From: an uncultured Duncaniella sp.
Lineage (GTDB): Bacteria; Bacteroidota; Bacteroidia; Bacteroidales; Muribaculaceae
Reading direction: 5' to 3'
NCBI GenBank assembly: GCA_910578515.1
Contig: CAJTQR010000007.1
Location: forward strand, 6,829-55,849
DNA length: 49,021 nucleotides
Below the pieces are notes generated by a model, which had not been told where the DNA came from, made no database searches, and saw only the letters and a list, made by a program, of their open reading frames with translations. This document shows, one piece after another, positions 25,554-33,574 of the stretch (the first letter of the stretch is position 1; each line of letters opens with the position of its first letter). The position numbers and the translations under genes were made by a program.

Positions 25554-26051
25554 ATGGCATTACCTCAGAAAGAATCACGATTTATGGCGATAGTCAATGA
25601 CAATCGTCAGCTTATCTGTAAGGTGTGCTATATGTATGCCACGGACAATGACCATTTTAAGGATTTGTATCAGGAGGTGCTTGCCAGCTTGTGGCAAGGA
25701 CTTGATTCATTCAGGGGGGATTCGAAGATGTCCACTTGGATATATCGCACCGCAATCAATACCTGTGTCACCTTTTTCAGACGTCACAAAAGCCATAGTC
25801 AGGAAAATATGTCGCTCGATGTGGTGGCTGATATGGTTGGAGACGACAGTTCGAAGCAGGAGATGCTCAGGGAGATGTACAGATTGATTTCCAGATTGAA
25901 CAAAATGGACAAGGCTTTGATACTGATGTGGCTTGATGAACGCAGTTATGACGAGATAGCGGAAGTGACCGGATTGACACGCAATAATGTAGCCACACGT
26001 CTGCGCCGTATAAAGCAACGACTTGTGGATGAAAATCAAAAAGAGAATTGA
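25554..26051 (+). CDS. ECF-family RNA polymerase sigma factor
   Basis: A 165-residue sigma-70 family factor with only regions 2 and 4. Region 2: DLYQEVLASLWQGLDSFRG and STWIYRTAINTCVTFFRRH (residues ~38-78). Region 4: LDERSYDEIAEVTGLTRNNV with the helix-turn-helix ATRLRRIKQRL (~123-160). It directs RNA polymerase to a small regulon; three nearby promoters with matching elements are probable targets. The next gene, 7 nt downstream, encodes a membrane protein that may hold it inactive. Confidence 0.92.
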   Translation: MALPQKESRFMAIVNDNRQLICKVCYMYATDNDHFKDLYQEVLASLWQGLDSFRGDSKMSTWIYRTAINTCVTFFRRHKSHSQENMSLDVVADMVGDDSSKQEMLREMYRLISRLNKMDKALILMWLDERSYDEIAEVTGLTRNNVATRLRRIKQRLVDENQKEN

Positions 26052-26058
26052 ACTTAGC

Positions 26059-26607
26059 ATGAATATAGAAGAACTGAAACAGAATTGGAATTCGTTTGGT
26101 ATCCCGTCCGGAGCCCATATTCCGGATGTGAGAGAGCTTGAAAACAGGGTGGTATCACATCGTGTCACTACTCTGCGTAACCGTATTTATAAGCTTCATC
26201 TCCGATTGGGATTAGCGGCATGTCTCGGTATCTTCACCATGATACCTTTTGCTAAGGAGAATCCATGGATGGTAGTGTATGCCACAGTTTTCTTCATAAT
26301 CATGGCTGTATTGCATCTGTCGTTGGCTATGTGGGTGGATAAGCTTGACTATTCGCGCATGACCGTACAGGCTGCCCTTGAATCGGTCTACCGGTTGGAG
26401 AATCGCCGCAAGCAGAACCGCATAATAGGTTGTACGTTGGCTCTGCCGTTGATATGCTACATGATATATACCTTTGCATTTGGCTATGACCCCGCGTTGC
26501 TGTTCGGGTGCATAGGAGGAGGGGTGCTTGGTGCAGCTATAGGTCTTATTATAAATCATAAGGCGGAGATGATGCTGAGGGAAATGAAAAGCGAATTATC
26601 TAACTGA
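26059..26607 (+). CDS. Four-helix membrane protein cotranscribed with ECF sigma factor
   Basis: A 182-residue protein with a ~60-residue cytoplasmic-type N-terminus (MNIEELKQNWNSFGIPSG...), two helices (~residues 63-80 and 83-105), a charged ~30-residue stretch, and two more helices (~130-148 and 150-172). Its place directly behind the sigma gene suggests an anti-sigma factor, but no HxxxCxxC ZAS motif is present and I recognise no family. The frame opens at 26023 inside the sigma gene; ATG 26059 is chosen because it follows the sigma stop. Confidence 0.7.
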   Translation: MNIEELKQNWNSFGIPSGAHIPDVRELENRVVSHRVTTLRNRIYKLHLRLGLAACLGIFTMIPFAKENPWMVVYATVFFIIMAVLHLSLAMWVDKLDYSRMTVQAALESVYRLENRRKQNRIIGCTLALPLICYMIYTFAFGYDPALLFGCIGGGVLGAAIGLIINHKAEMMLREMKSELSN

Positions 26608-26694
26608 CGGCATAGCCGTGACCGGGGGATGATTGGTTGAATGATTGGCTACGGGTGGTGATGAAAAATTTGTCGAGAGTGAGCTGTCAATTTT

Positions 26695-26725
26695 TTTGTG
26701 GTTTGTCAATTGTTTACTAACTTTG
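26695..26725 (+). promoter_or_regulatory. Promoter of pyrBI operon
   Basis: TTTG (26695-26698), 19-nt spacer, TAACTTTG (26718-26725): a full match to the Bacteroidetes consensus. Predicted leader is about 33 nt, too short for the UTP attenuator seen in enterobacteria. Confidence 0.85.
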
Positions 26726-26762
26726 CAAGTGAACTCACGAAGCATTTCAACATTTCACTGCA

Positions 26763-27677
26763 ATGAATACAAAGAGCCTTGTGTCAATCAGCGATATAGG
26801 TCGCGATGAGATACTAAAATTGCTTGAGACCGCCCGCCAGTTTGAGGAGAATCCCAACAGGAGATTACTTGAGGGCAAGGTGGTCGCCACACTGTTTTTT
26901 GAACCTTCTACCCGTACTCGTCTCAGTTTTGAGACAGCGGTGAATCGTCTCGGAGGTCGAGTTATCGGTTTTTCCGATGCCAACACCACAAGTTCCTCTA
27001 AAGGAGAGACGCTCAAAGATACTATAAAGATGGTGAGCAATTATGTAGACCTCATCATCATGCGTCATTACCTCGAAGGTGCGGCACGTTATGCGTCAGA
27101 AGTCACCGATGTGCCTATCATCAATGCCGGCGACGGTGCCAACCAGCACCCCTCGCAGACGATGCTTGACCTTTACTCAATCTACAAGACCCAGGGTACA
27201 CTTGAGAATCTCACCATCACTCTTGTGGGAGACCTTAAATATGGTCGCACCGTGCACTCTCTGCTTATGGCTATGAGATATTTCAATCCGGAATTCAGAT
27301 TTGTGGCATGCGAGGAACTGGGGATGCCTAAGGAGTATAAGATATTCTGTGAGGAGAACGGTATCAAGTATACTGAACATACCGACTTCTCGGAGGAGGT
27401 TATCAACAGTAGTGATATCATCTACATGACACGTGTGCAACGCGAACGCTTTGCTGATATAATGGAATATGAACGTGTCAAGGATTTATATAATCTCAAC
27501 AACTCAATGCTTGGCGGAGCGAAGGAGAACATGAAGATACTTCACCCGCTACCACGCGTGAATGAGATAGCTCAGGATGTCGACGATAATCCTCATGCAT
27601 ATTATTTCGAGCAAGCACGCAATGGTCTTTATGCTCGTCAGGCGCTTATATGCCGTGCGTTAGGTATTGAAGTTTAA
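26763..27677 (+). CDS. pyrB: Aspartate carbamoyltransferase catalytic chain
   Basis: Joins carbamoyl phosphate and L-aspartate, the committed step of pyrimidine synthesis. Of 304 residues, STRTRLSFETAV (carbamoyl-phosphate site), SSSKGETLKD (the 80s loop), HPSQTMLDLY and HPLPRVNEI are all present. The regulatory chain gene follows after 22 nt, so the enzyme should form the c6r6 holoenzyme. Confidence 0.97.
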   Translation: MNTKSLVSISDIGRDEILKLLETARQFEENPNRRLLEGKVVATLFFEPSTRTRLSFETAVNRLGGRVIGFSDANTTSSSKGETLKDTIKMVSNYVDLIIMRHYLEGAARYASEVTDVPIINAGDGANQHPSQTMLDLYSIYKTQGTLENLTITLVGDLKYGRTVHSLLMAMRYFNPEFRFVACEELGMPKEYKIFCEENGIKYTEHTDFSEEVINSSDIIYMTRVQRERFADIMEYERVKDLYNLNNSMLGGAKENMKILHPLPRVNEIAQDVDDNPHAYYFEQARNGLYARQALICRALGIEV

Positions 27678-27699
27678 CAGCTAATAATTGACGATAACA

Positions 27700-28161
27700 A
27701 TGACTGTCTCAAAACAAGAATTGGCAGTGGCCGCCCTAAGAAACGGCACTGTTATTGACCATATTCCCTCATCGGTGCTTTTCAAGGCTGTGAAAATTCT
27801 GGGGATTGCTAATCTTGACAAAGCTGTGACTATCGGTAACAACCTCGACAGCAAGAAGCTTGGCAAGAAGGGTATAATCAAGGTCGCCGATGTATTTTTC
27901 CCCGAATCAACTCTTAACCGTATCGCGTTGATAGCGCCTTCGGCTGTGGTCAACATCATACGTGACTATGAGGTGGTGGAGAAATTTCCTGTATCGCTCC
28001 CTGATACAATAATGGGGATAGTGAAATGCGGGAATCCCAAATGTATCACCAACAATGAGCCGATGCGCACCAAGTTCCATGTCATTGACCATGACGATGT
28101 GACTATTGAGTGCCATTATTGCGGACAGGCGGTTAAAAGCCGTGACGCGCAGATTTGTTGA
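27700..28161 (+). CDS. pyrI: Aspartate carbamoyltransferase regulatory chain
   Basis: Regulatory subunit that binds CTP/ATP and makes the catalytic trimers allosteric. At 153 residues it equals the E. coli length. The C-terminal zinc site is visible as CGNPKC and CHYCGQ (four Cys). An in-frame TTG at 27688 is discounted in favour of ATG 27700 (MTVSKQEL). Confidence 0.96.
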   Translation: MTVSKQELAVAALRNGTVIDHIPSSVLFKAVKILGIANLDKAVTIGNNLDSKKLGKKGIIKVADVFFPESTLNRIALIAPSAVVNIIRDYEVVEKFPVSLPDTIMGIVKCGNPKCITNNEPMRTKFHVIDHDDVTIECHYCGQAVKSRDAQIC

Positions 28162-28188
28162 GCCAAGAGAATAATACATTCTGATTAG

Positions 28189-28749
28189 ATGAAAGTTTCC
28201 TGGAAACCCGGTACAATGATATATCCGCTTCCGGCGGTGATAGTGACATGTGGCACCATTGAGCATAGCAACATGCTCACTGTGGCATGGACCGGCACTA
28301 TATGTACTAATCCTCCCATGTGCTATATTTCCGTGCGTCCGGAACGTTATTCCTATCCTCTTATAAAGGATAGGATGGAATTTACCATCAATCTTACAAC
28401 AAAGACAATGGCGCGCGCCACTGATTGGGCGGGCGTAAGGTCAGGGAATGACTACGATAAATGGAAAGAGACCGGGCTGACTCCAGTTAAGGGTGTGAAG
28501 GTCGGGTGTCCCTACATAGATGAGTCGCCTCTGAATATAGAATGTCGGGTGAAGGAAATAGTAAAGCTCGGGAGTCATGACATGTTCATAGCAGATGTTG
28601 TCAATGTGCTCGCCGATGATTCGTTGATTGACCCGGTTACCGGTGCATTTGACCTCGGGGCTGCCGGGTTGCTTAATTATTCCCACGGACATTATTTTGA
28701 ACAAGGAGCTGAGATAGGTCGTTTCGGCTGGAGCGTAAAAAAGAAATAA
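28189..28749 (+). CDS. Flavin reductase-like (FMN-binding split barrel) protein
   Basis: A 186-residue protein of the flavin-reductase/DIM6-NTAB split-barrel family: MKVSWKPGTMIYPLPAVIVT, NMLTVAWTGTICTNPPMCYI (flavin phosphate region) and the FTINLTTK strand. Such proteins bind FMN and use NAD(P)H, but the physiological acceptor is unknown. It is 27 nt after pyrI and 30 nt before glyA, so it is probably in the same operon. Confidence 0.88.
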   Translation: MKVSWKPGTMIYPLPAVIVTCGTIEHSNMLTVAWTGTICTNPPMCYISVRPERYSYPLIKDRMEFTINLTTKTMARATDWAGVRSGNDYDKWKETGLTPVKGVKVGCPYIDESPLNIECRVKEIVKLGSHDMFIADVVNVLADDSLIDPVTGAFDLGAAGLLNYSHGHYFEQGAEIGRFGWSVKKK

Positions 28750-28779
28750 GTTTTATATTATACACATCTTCCAAATCCT

Positions 28780-30060
28780 ATGAAAGAAGACAAAGTAATT
28801 TTTGAAATTATCGAGCGTGAGCATCAGCGCCAGAAAAAGGGTATTGAACTCATTGCTTCCGAGAATTTCGTCAGTGATGAGGTGATGCGCGCCATGGGTT
28901 CGTGTCTCACAAACAAGTATGCTGAAGGCTATCCCGGTCACCGTTACTATGGTGGTTGCGAAGTGGTTGATGAAGCGGAATCAATCGCTATTGAACGCCT
29001 CAAACAGCTTTTCGGTGCCGAATGGGCAAATGTGCAGCCACATTCAGGTGCACAGGCTAACATGGCTGTATTCATGGCATGTCTTAATCCCGGCGACAAG
29101 TTCCTGGGACTTAACCTTTCACACGGCGGTCACCTTTCGCATGGTAGCCCAGTGAATTTCTCCGGACTCATGTTCCAGGCTCTTGAATATAATGTGGATG
29201 AGGAAACCGGACGCATCAACTATGAGCAAATGGAAGAGGTGGCTCGTCGCGAGCGTCCCCGTCTTATCATCGGTGGTGCCAGCGCTTATAGCCGTGAATG
29301 GGATTATGCCCGCATGCGTAAGCTTGCCGACGAGATTGGTGCTATTTTCTTGGTTGATATGGCTCACCCTGCCGGTCTGATTGCCGCAGGTCTTCTTGAC
29401 AACCCAGTGAAGTATGCGCATATCGTTACCACTACCACTCACAAGACTCTTCGCGGTCCCCGTGGCGGTGTAATAATGATGGGTAAAGATTTTGAAAATC
29501 CATGGGGCAAGACAACTCCGAAGGGTGTTGTGAAGATGATGTCTCAGTTGCTTGACTCTGCTGTGTTCCCCGGAGTGCAGGGTGGTCCGCTCGAACATGT
29601 CATTGCTGCCAAAGCTGTGGCTTTCGGTGAGGCTCTTCAGCCCGAATTCAAGGAGTATCAGCTTCAGGTTAAGAAAAATGCTGCCGCTCTTGCAGATGCT
29701 TTGATTGAAAAGGGCTATAAGATTGTATCAGGCGGTACTGACAACCACTGTATCCTTGTTGACCTCCGCACCAAGTTCCCTGAACTTACCGGTAAGGTTG
29801 CTGAAAAGGCTCTCGTGGAAGCTGACATCACTGCCAACAAGAATATGGTGCCCTTCGATTCGCGCAGCCCGTTCCAGACTTCAGGTATCCGTCTCGGTAC
29901 TCCCGCCATCACTACCCGTGGTGCCAAGGAACCTCTGATGGGTGAGATTGCCGATATGATTGACACTGTGCTTCGCGCTCCGGCTGATGCTGAGACTATC
30001 GCTGCTGTACGTGCCAAGGTCAATGCTACAATGGCTGATTATCCTATGTTTGCATACTAA
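28780..30060 (+). CDS. glyA: Serine hydroxymethyltransferase
   Basis: PLP enzyme that interconverts serine plus THF with glycine plus methylene-THF, the main one-carbon source for purine and thymidylate synthesis. At 426 residues it is normal length. ELIASENFVSDEV at the N-terminus, VDMAHPAGLIAAG (PLP Asp) and TTTTHKTLRGPRGG (PLP Lys) are intact. It sits behind pyrimidine genes, a metabolic grouping. Confidence 0.98.
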   Translation: MKEDKVIFEIIEREHQRQKKGIELIASENFVSDEVMRAMGSCLTNKYAEGYPGHRYYGGCEVVDEAESIAIERLKQLFGAEWANVQPHSGAQANMAVFMACLNPGDKFLGLNLSHGGHLSHGSPVNFSGLMFQALEYNVDEETGRINYEQMEEVARRERPRLIIGGASAYSREWDYARMRKLADEIGAIFLVDMAHPAGLIAAGLLDNPVKYAHIVTTTTHKTLRGPRGGVIMMGKDFENPWGKTTPKGVVKMMSQLLDSAVFPGVQGGPLEHVIAAKAVAFGEALQPEFKEYQLQVKKNAAALADALIEKGYKIVSGGTDNHCILVDLRTKFPELTGKVAEKALVEADITANKNMVPFDSRSPFQTSGIRLGTPAITTRGAKEPLMGEIADMIDTVLRAPADAETIAAVRAKVNATMADYPMFAY

Positions 30061-30174
30061 CTTCGGTATAAACCGATGTATTGACTATAGACAAATGGGG
30101 AGAGTGGCTTGTCACTTTCCTCGTTTGCTTTTTTCGGACCTGAAGTATTCTCGACTATATTCGTAATAAACTCT

Positions 30175-30981
30175 ATGGCAATAATTGAAATCACAGCATT
30201 GAATCATCCCGGGGTGGAAATGTTCTGTTCGCTCACTGAGGCACAACTGCGTAATCGTCTGAACCCGGAGAAAGGTATTTTCATTGCGGAGAGTCCAAAG
30301 GTGATTAACGTGGCACTCGATGCCGGATATGAGCCTGTGGCTCTGTTATGTGAGCGCAGGCATATAACCGGTGATGCGGCGGGGATTATAACACGTTGCG
30401 GTGACATACCGGTTTACACCGGCAGCCGGGAGCTGCTGGCTCAACTTACAGGCTATACGCTTACACGTGGAGTGCTATGTGCAATGCGCCGACCGGCACC
30501 TAAAAGCGTGGAGGAAATATGTCAGGATAAGAGTAGGGTAGTAGTGATTGACAGTGTGGTCGATACGACCAATATAGGTGCTATCTTCCGTTCGGCAGCA
30601 GCTCTGGGTATAGATGGAGTATTGCTTACCACCACTTCGTGTGACCCTTTGAACCGTCGTTCGGTCAGAGTATCCATGGGGTCTGTTTTTCTTGTCTCTT
30701 GGACCTGGATTGACGCTCCGTTGACCTCACTGCATGATTATGGGTTCAAAACTGCTGCAATGGCGCTGACCGACGACTCGGTGTCGATTGATGATGCAGC
30801 TCTTATGGCTGAACCGAAACTTGCCATAGTGATGGGTACAGAGGGCGACGGATTAGCTTCGCGTACCATAGCTGAGGCTGACTATACGGTGAAGATACCG
30901 ATGTCGCACAATGTGGATTCCCTCAACGTTGCGGCTGCAGCTGCCGTGGCGTTCTGGCAATTGCGCAAACCGTTGTCGTGA
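30175..30981 (+). CDS. SpoU/TrmH-family RNA 2'-O-methyltransferase
   Basis: A 268-residue SAM-dependent RNA methyltransferase of the SPOUT class. The N-terminal substrate-binding part contains NRLNPEKGIFIAESPKVI. The three knot motifs are TNIGAIFRSAAALGIDGVLL, IVMGTEGDGL and IPMSHNVDSLNVAAAAAV. The target (rRNA or tRNA) cannot be set from sequence. The open frame reaches 30109, but ATG 30175 (MAIIEITAL) begins the conserved part. Confidence 0.9.
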   Translation: MAIIEITALNHPGVEMFCSLTEAQLRNRLNPEKGIFIAESPKVINVALDAGYEPVALLCERRHITGDAAGIITRCGDIPVYTGSRELLAQLTGYTLTRGVLCAMRRPAPKSVEEICQDKSRVVVIDSVVDTTNIGAIFRSAAALGIDGVLLTTTSCDPLNRRSVRVSMGSVFLVSWTWIDAPLTSLHDYGFKTAAMALTDDSVSIDDAALMAEPKLAIVMGTEGDGLASRTIAEADYTVKIPMSHNVDSLNVAAAAAVAFWQLRKPLS

Positions 30982-31063
30982 GAGTCAGGTTTGTGAGATT
31001 GGCTATACCTGGACCATTACTTTCGTCAAAGTTCAACTATTGTCGAGCTTAAAGGTACAGAAT

Positions 31064-31102
31064 AAAAAAATGGAGATAGGGTTGCCCTATCTCTATTTTT
31101 TA
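31064..31102. terminator. Bidirectional terminator
   Basis: A run of seven A, then a GAGATAGGG/CCCTATCTC stem with a 3-nt loop, then TATTTTTTAT. The A and T runs can pair to extend the stem to about 17 bp. It ends the pyrB-SpoU transcript and could also end transcription from the minus side. Confidence 0.85.
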
Positions 31103-31191
31103 TAGTTAAGTGAAATCTCAAATTATACCGAAGTTGGAATGCAATCGGACTATTGGTTTTTTGAGTATCACCTATTTTATTTATTTGCTGA

Positions 31192-31653
31192 TTATCGGCG
31201 GGGACGGTTGCCACCTTGACGTGGTTGAAGTGGCTTGGCGTCCTCAGTAAGCTTGAGCTCGGTGCCATTTGAGAGTTCTATCTCATAGCCTCCGCGTTTA
31301 CGGGAAATTTCCACTATGCTCTGACCACTGAAGTTAGTGTTGACAAATTTGGTGATGGCTGCAGGAACAATTGCTGCAGGGACAGCGTTGCCTTTTGCTG
31401 CCTTGACTTCTTTCCATTCGCCATCTGTGCGGAATTCCACTTCAGCCCCGCTTATGAAGTCAACTTCATATTCCATTCCTCTGCGGCCATTGTCCTTCTC
31501 GACTTTTTTTACTTGCTCATTGGGGAAATGCTTTGTCATGAAAGTCTGGGCTGCCTTAGGAAGTTCGGACTGTTTGATTGGTGTGCCGGCATACATGCTT
31601 GCCGACATTGATGCTGCTATACCTATTAGCATCAGAGAGAAAAATTTTTTCAT
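31192..31653 (-). CDS. Secreted PepSY-like protein
   Basis: A 153-residue exported protein with signal peptide (MKKFFSLML...SMYAG) and two PepSY-like repeats (~residues 30-80 and 88-140; e.g. KHFPNEQVKKVEKD, YEVDFISGAEVEF, YEIELSNGTELKL). This small Bacteroidetes family (putative beta-lactamase-inhibitor-like) is secreted and of unknown role. It follows the LytTR regulator by 16 nt and so probably belongs to the two-component operon. The tail is basic (QGGNRPRR). Confidence 0.85.
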   Translation of the reverse strand: MKKFFSLMLIGIAASMSASMYAGTPIKQSELPKAAQTFMTKHFPNEQVKKVEKDNGRRGMEYEVDFISGAEVEFRTDGEWKEVKAAKGNAVPAAIVPAAITKFVNTNFSGQSIVEISRKRGGYEIELSNGTELKLTEDAKPLQPRQGGNRPRR

Positions 31654-31669
31654 TTCAATTTACTATTTG

Positions 31670-32374
31670 TTATTGTGGTTGGAAAATATTATTAAGATTG
31701 TTGAACGCCTCGGTATATTTGCGTCCCACAGGTATGGGACGTGGGTAACGTTTCAGATAGATAGTGCGATTGGAAAACTTTTCGATTGAAGCTACTGATA
31801 CTATGAATGAACGATGCACCCTGATAAATCCGTCGGATGGGAGGATGGATTCCATCTCCTTCATTGTAATCTGCGGTACTATCATCGGGAGGTCGCGTCG
31901 GTAGATTTTCACATAATTATCCATAGCCTCAATCACAATTATATCGCTGAGATTTATTATCACATTCTTATGCTCTACTTTGAGGGTGATGCTTCCAGAT
32001 GGTTTTTCATTGTCATTGTCGTGTCGTATAAAAACTTTGGCTTTCTCTATGGCTCGCTCAAAGCGTGGATAGAATATGGGTTTATGAAGGAAATCGACAG
32101 CATCAACGTTGAACCCATCGAGCGCATATTGTGAAAACGCTGTTGTAAATATGAGGCAGGTGCCGTCAGGAAGTTCTTTGGCGAGTTCAATGCCATTGTG
32201 TGAGTTCATCTCTATGTCGAGAAATACCAAGTCGGGATGCGTTGACTTGATGCACTCCATTCCCGCCAGCGGGGAAGTGAAACATTGCAGCTCAATGTTT
32301 CCGTACCGTTTGCAATATTCCTGAATGATACTTAGAGCGATTGGCTCGTCATCTATGGCTATACATCTTATCAT
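31670..32374 (-). CDS. LytTR-family response regulator
   Basis: A 234-residue two-component regulator. The receiver domain (1-120) has acidic pair Asp8/Asp9, phosphoacceptor Asp53 in VFLDIEM, and the TTAFSQYALDGF switch region. The LytTR DNA-binding domain occupies ~135-232 (VIEAMDNYVKIYRRD, FIRVHRSFIVSVASIEKF). Its start overlaps the kinase stop by 4 nt, showing translational coupling. Targets are unknown; the divergent RND pump and the PepSY-like gene are the nearest candidates. Confidence 0.95.
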   Translation of the reverse strand: MIRCIAIDDEPIALSIIQEYCKRYGNIELQCFTSPLAGMECIKSTHPDLVFLDIEMNSHNGIELAKELPDGTCLIFTTAFSQYALDGFNVDAVDFLHKPIFYPRFERAIEKAKVFIRHDNDNEKPSGSITLKVEHKNVIINLSDIIVIEAMDNYVKIYRRDLPMIVPQITMKEMESILPSDGFIRVHRSFIVSVASIEKFSNRTIYLKRYPRPIPVGRKYTEAFNNLNNIFQPQ

Positions 32375-33384
32375 AGTGATAACTTGATGGAAAGTTTAAC
32401 GTTATATGTCTCCCCGTCGTTGCTGATATCCATGGTGTGGCTTTCGGGATAGAGCAGTTCGAGTCTTCGGCGACAGTTCTCTATGCCCATATGTTCACCG
32501 ATTCGTTTTACGGGGAATATGTGGTTGGTAGTCGTGAATGTGAGTACACCGTCATGCTCTGAGAGTCTGATTCGGATGGCACATTTTTCCACCGGTGATA
32601 CACCATGTTTGAAACAATTCTCTACGAAAGTGACAAGCAGCATCGGTGGAATCTTCAAATCGTTGTTGGAAATGTCGATATCAAGTGCTACTCTTGTCAT
32701 TTCATTTAGACGGAGAGACTGCAGCGCTACGTATTGCCGTATATAATCCGCCTCATCGGTAAGTGAGACAAAGTCGCGTCTGGAGGAGGTGTGGATATAT
32801 CGCATCATGGAAATGAATTTCTCAAGCGATTCAAGAGCTTTGCTATTGCCTGTCAGAAAGAGTCCGTAAAGAGAGTTGAGGGTGTTGAACATGAAGTGCG
32901 GTTTTATCTGCGCTTTATATAGCTCTATCTCAGCTTTGTCTCGTTCGGCTTCTACTGTGCGTCGACGGGATTTCTGGATGTTTGCCTGAATTAGAAGTCC
33001 CACAGCAAAGCTGAATGTCTCCACTATCATGAAGAGTGTCCATACAGCCTGCTGATACTGCTGCACCGAAGGAAGTATCCTGACAATACCGATATCAATG
33101 ATGCTTGGCTTCGGTTCGTAAAGATTTATCATTGAAATCCATGCTGTCACTGCAAATGACAACAAAATCATGACCACTCCCAAGCCTCTCTTTTTACCGG
33201 AGGAGAAAAGAAACGGAACGGTGGCAAACCGATTGATGAAATAGAGTGTGTAGAGCCATCCCCCTACGGTAAGTACATACCACGAGAAGTTGTGAAACCA
33301 TCGTTCGATTGGGAATATCAGCACCATTATCGGAAGCACCACCAGACAGAACGCGAGGTCGATATATAGCGATACATTCTTCAT
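32371..33384 (-). CDS. LytS-type sensor histidine kinase
   Basis: A 337-residue membrane kinase with four N-terminal helices (~residues 10-130), a short coiled linker, and a His_kinase domain whose phospho-His lies in IKPHFMFNTLNSLYGLF (~residue 167). The ATPase part has PPMLLVTFVENCFKHG (N box) and a GIENCRRRLELLYP segment. There is no large extracytoplasmic sensor, so it likely senses within the membrane. It starts 190 nt from the divergent RND gene. Confidence 0.93.
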   Translation of the reverse strand: MKNVSLYIDLAFCLVVLPIMVLIFPIERWFHNFSWYVLTVGGWLYTLYFINRFATVPFLFSSGKKRGLGVVMILLSFAVTAWISMINLYEPKPSIIDIGIVRILPSVQQYQQAVWTLFMIVETFSFAVGLLIQANIQKSRRRTVEAERDKAEIELYKAQIKPHFMFNTLNSLYGLFLTGNSKALESLEKFISMMRYIHTSSRRDFVSLTDEADYIRQYVALQSLRLNEMTRVALDIDISNNDLKIPPMLLVTFVENCFKHGVSPVEKCAIRIRLSEHDGVLTFTTTNHIFPVKRIGEHMGIENCRRRLELLYPESHTMDISNDGETYNVKLSIKLSL

Positions 33385-33528
33385 GTTTATTCAATGCCGG
33401 TTATTTGATACGCAAAGTTAACTGTTTTATTTTTAATGTGATATGATAGATGGATACGTTTGCCACCACTTTAGTGCCGTTGGTCACTATATAATCAGAC
33501 TTGAAATTAACAGTAAAGTTTAATCGCT

Positions 33529-33536
33529 TAAATTTG
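33529..33536 (+). promoter_or_regulatory. -7 element of the RND gene
   Basis: TAAATTTG fits TAnnTTTG and lies 38 nt before the RND start. No good -33 TTTG, as if an activator were needed. Confidence 0.45.
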
Positions 33537-33574
33537 CAATAAAAACAATGCGTATCCATAAAAGTTAAGTAGAA

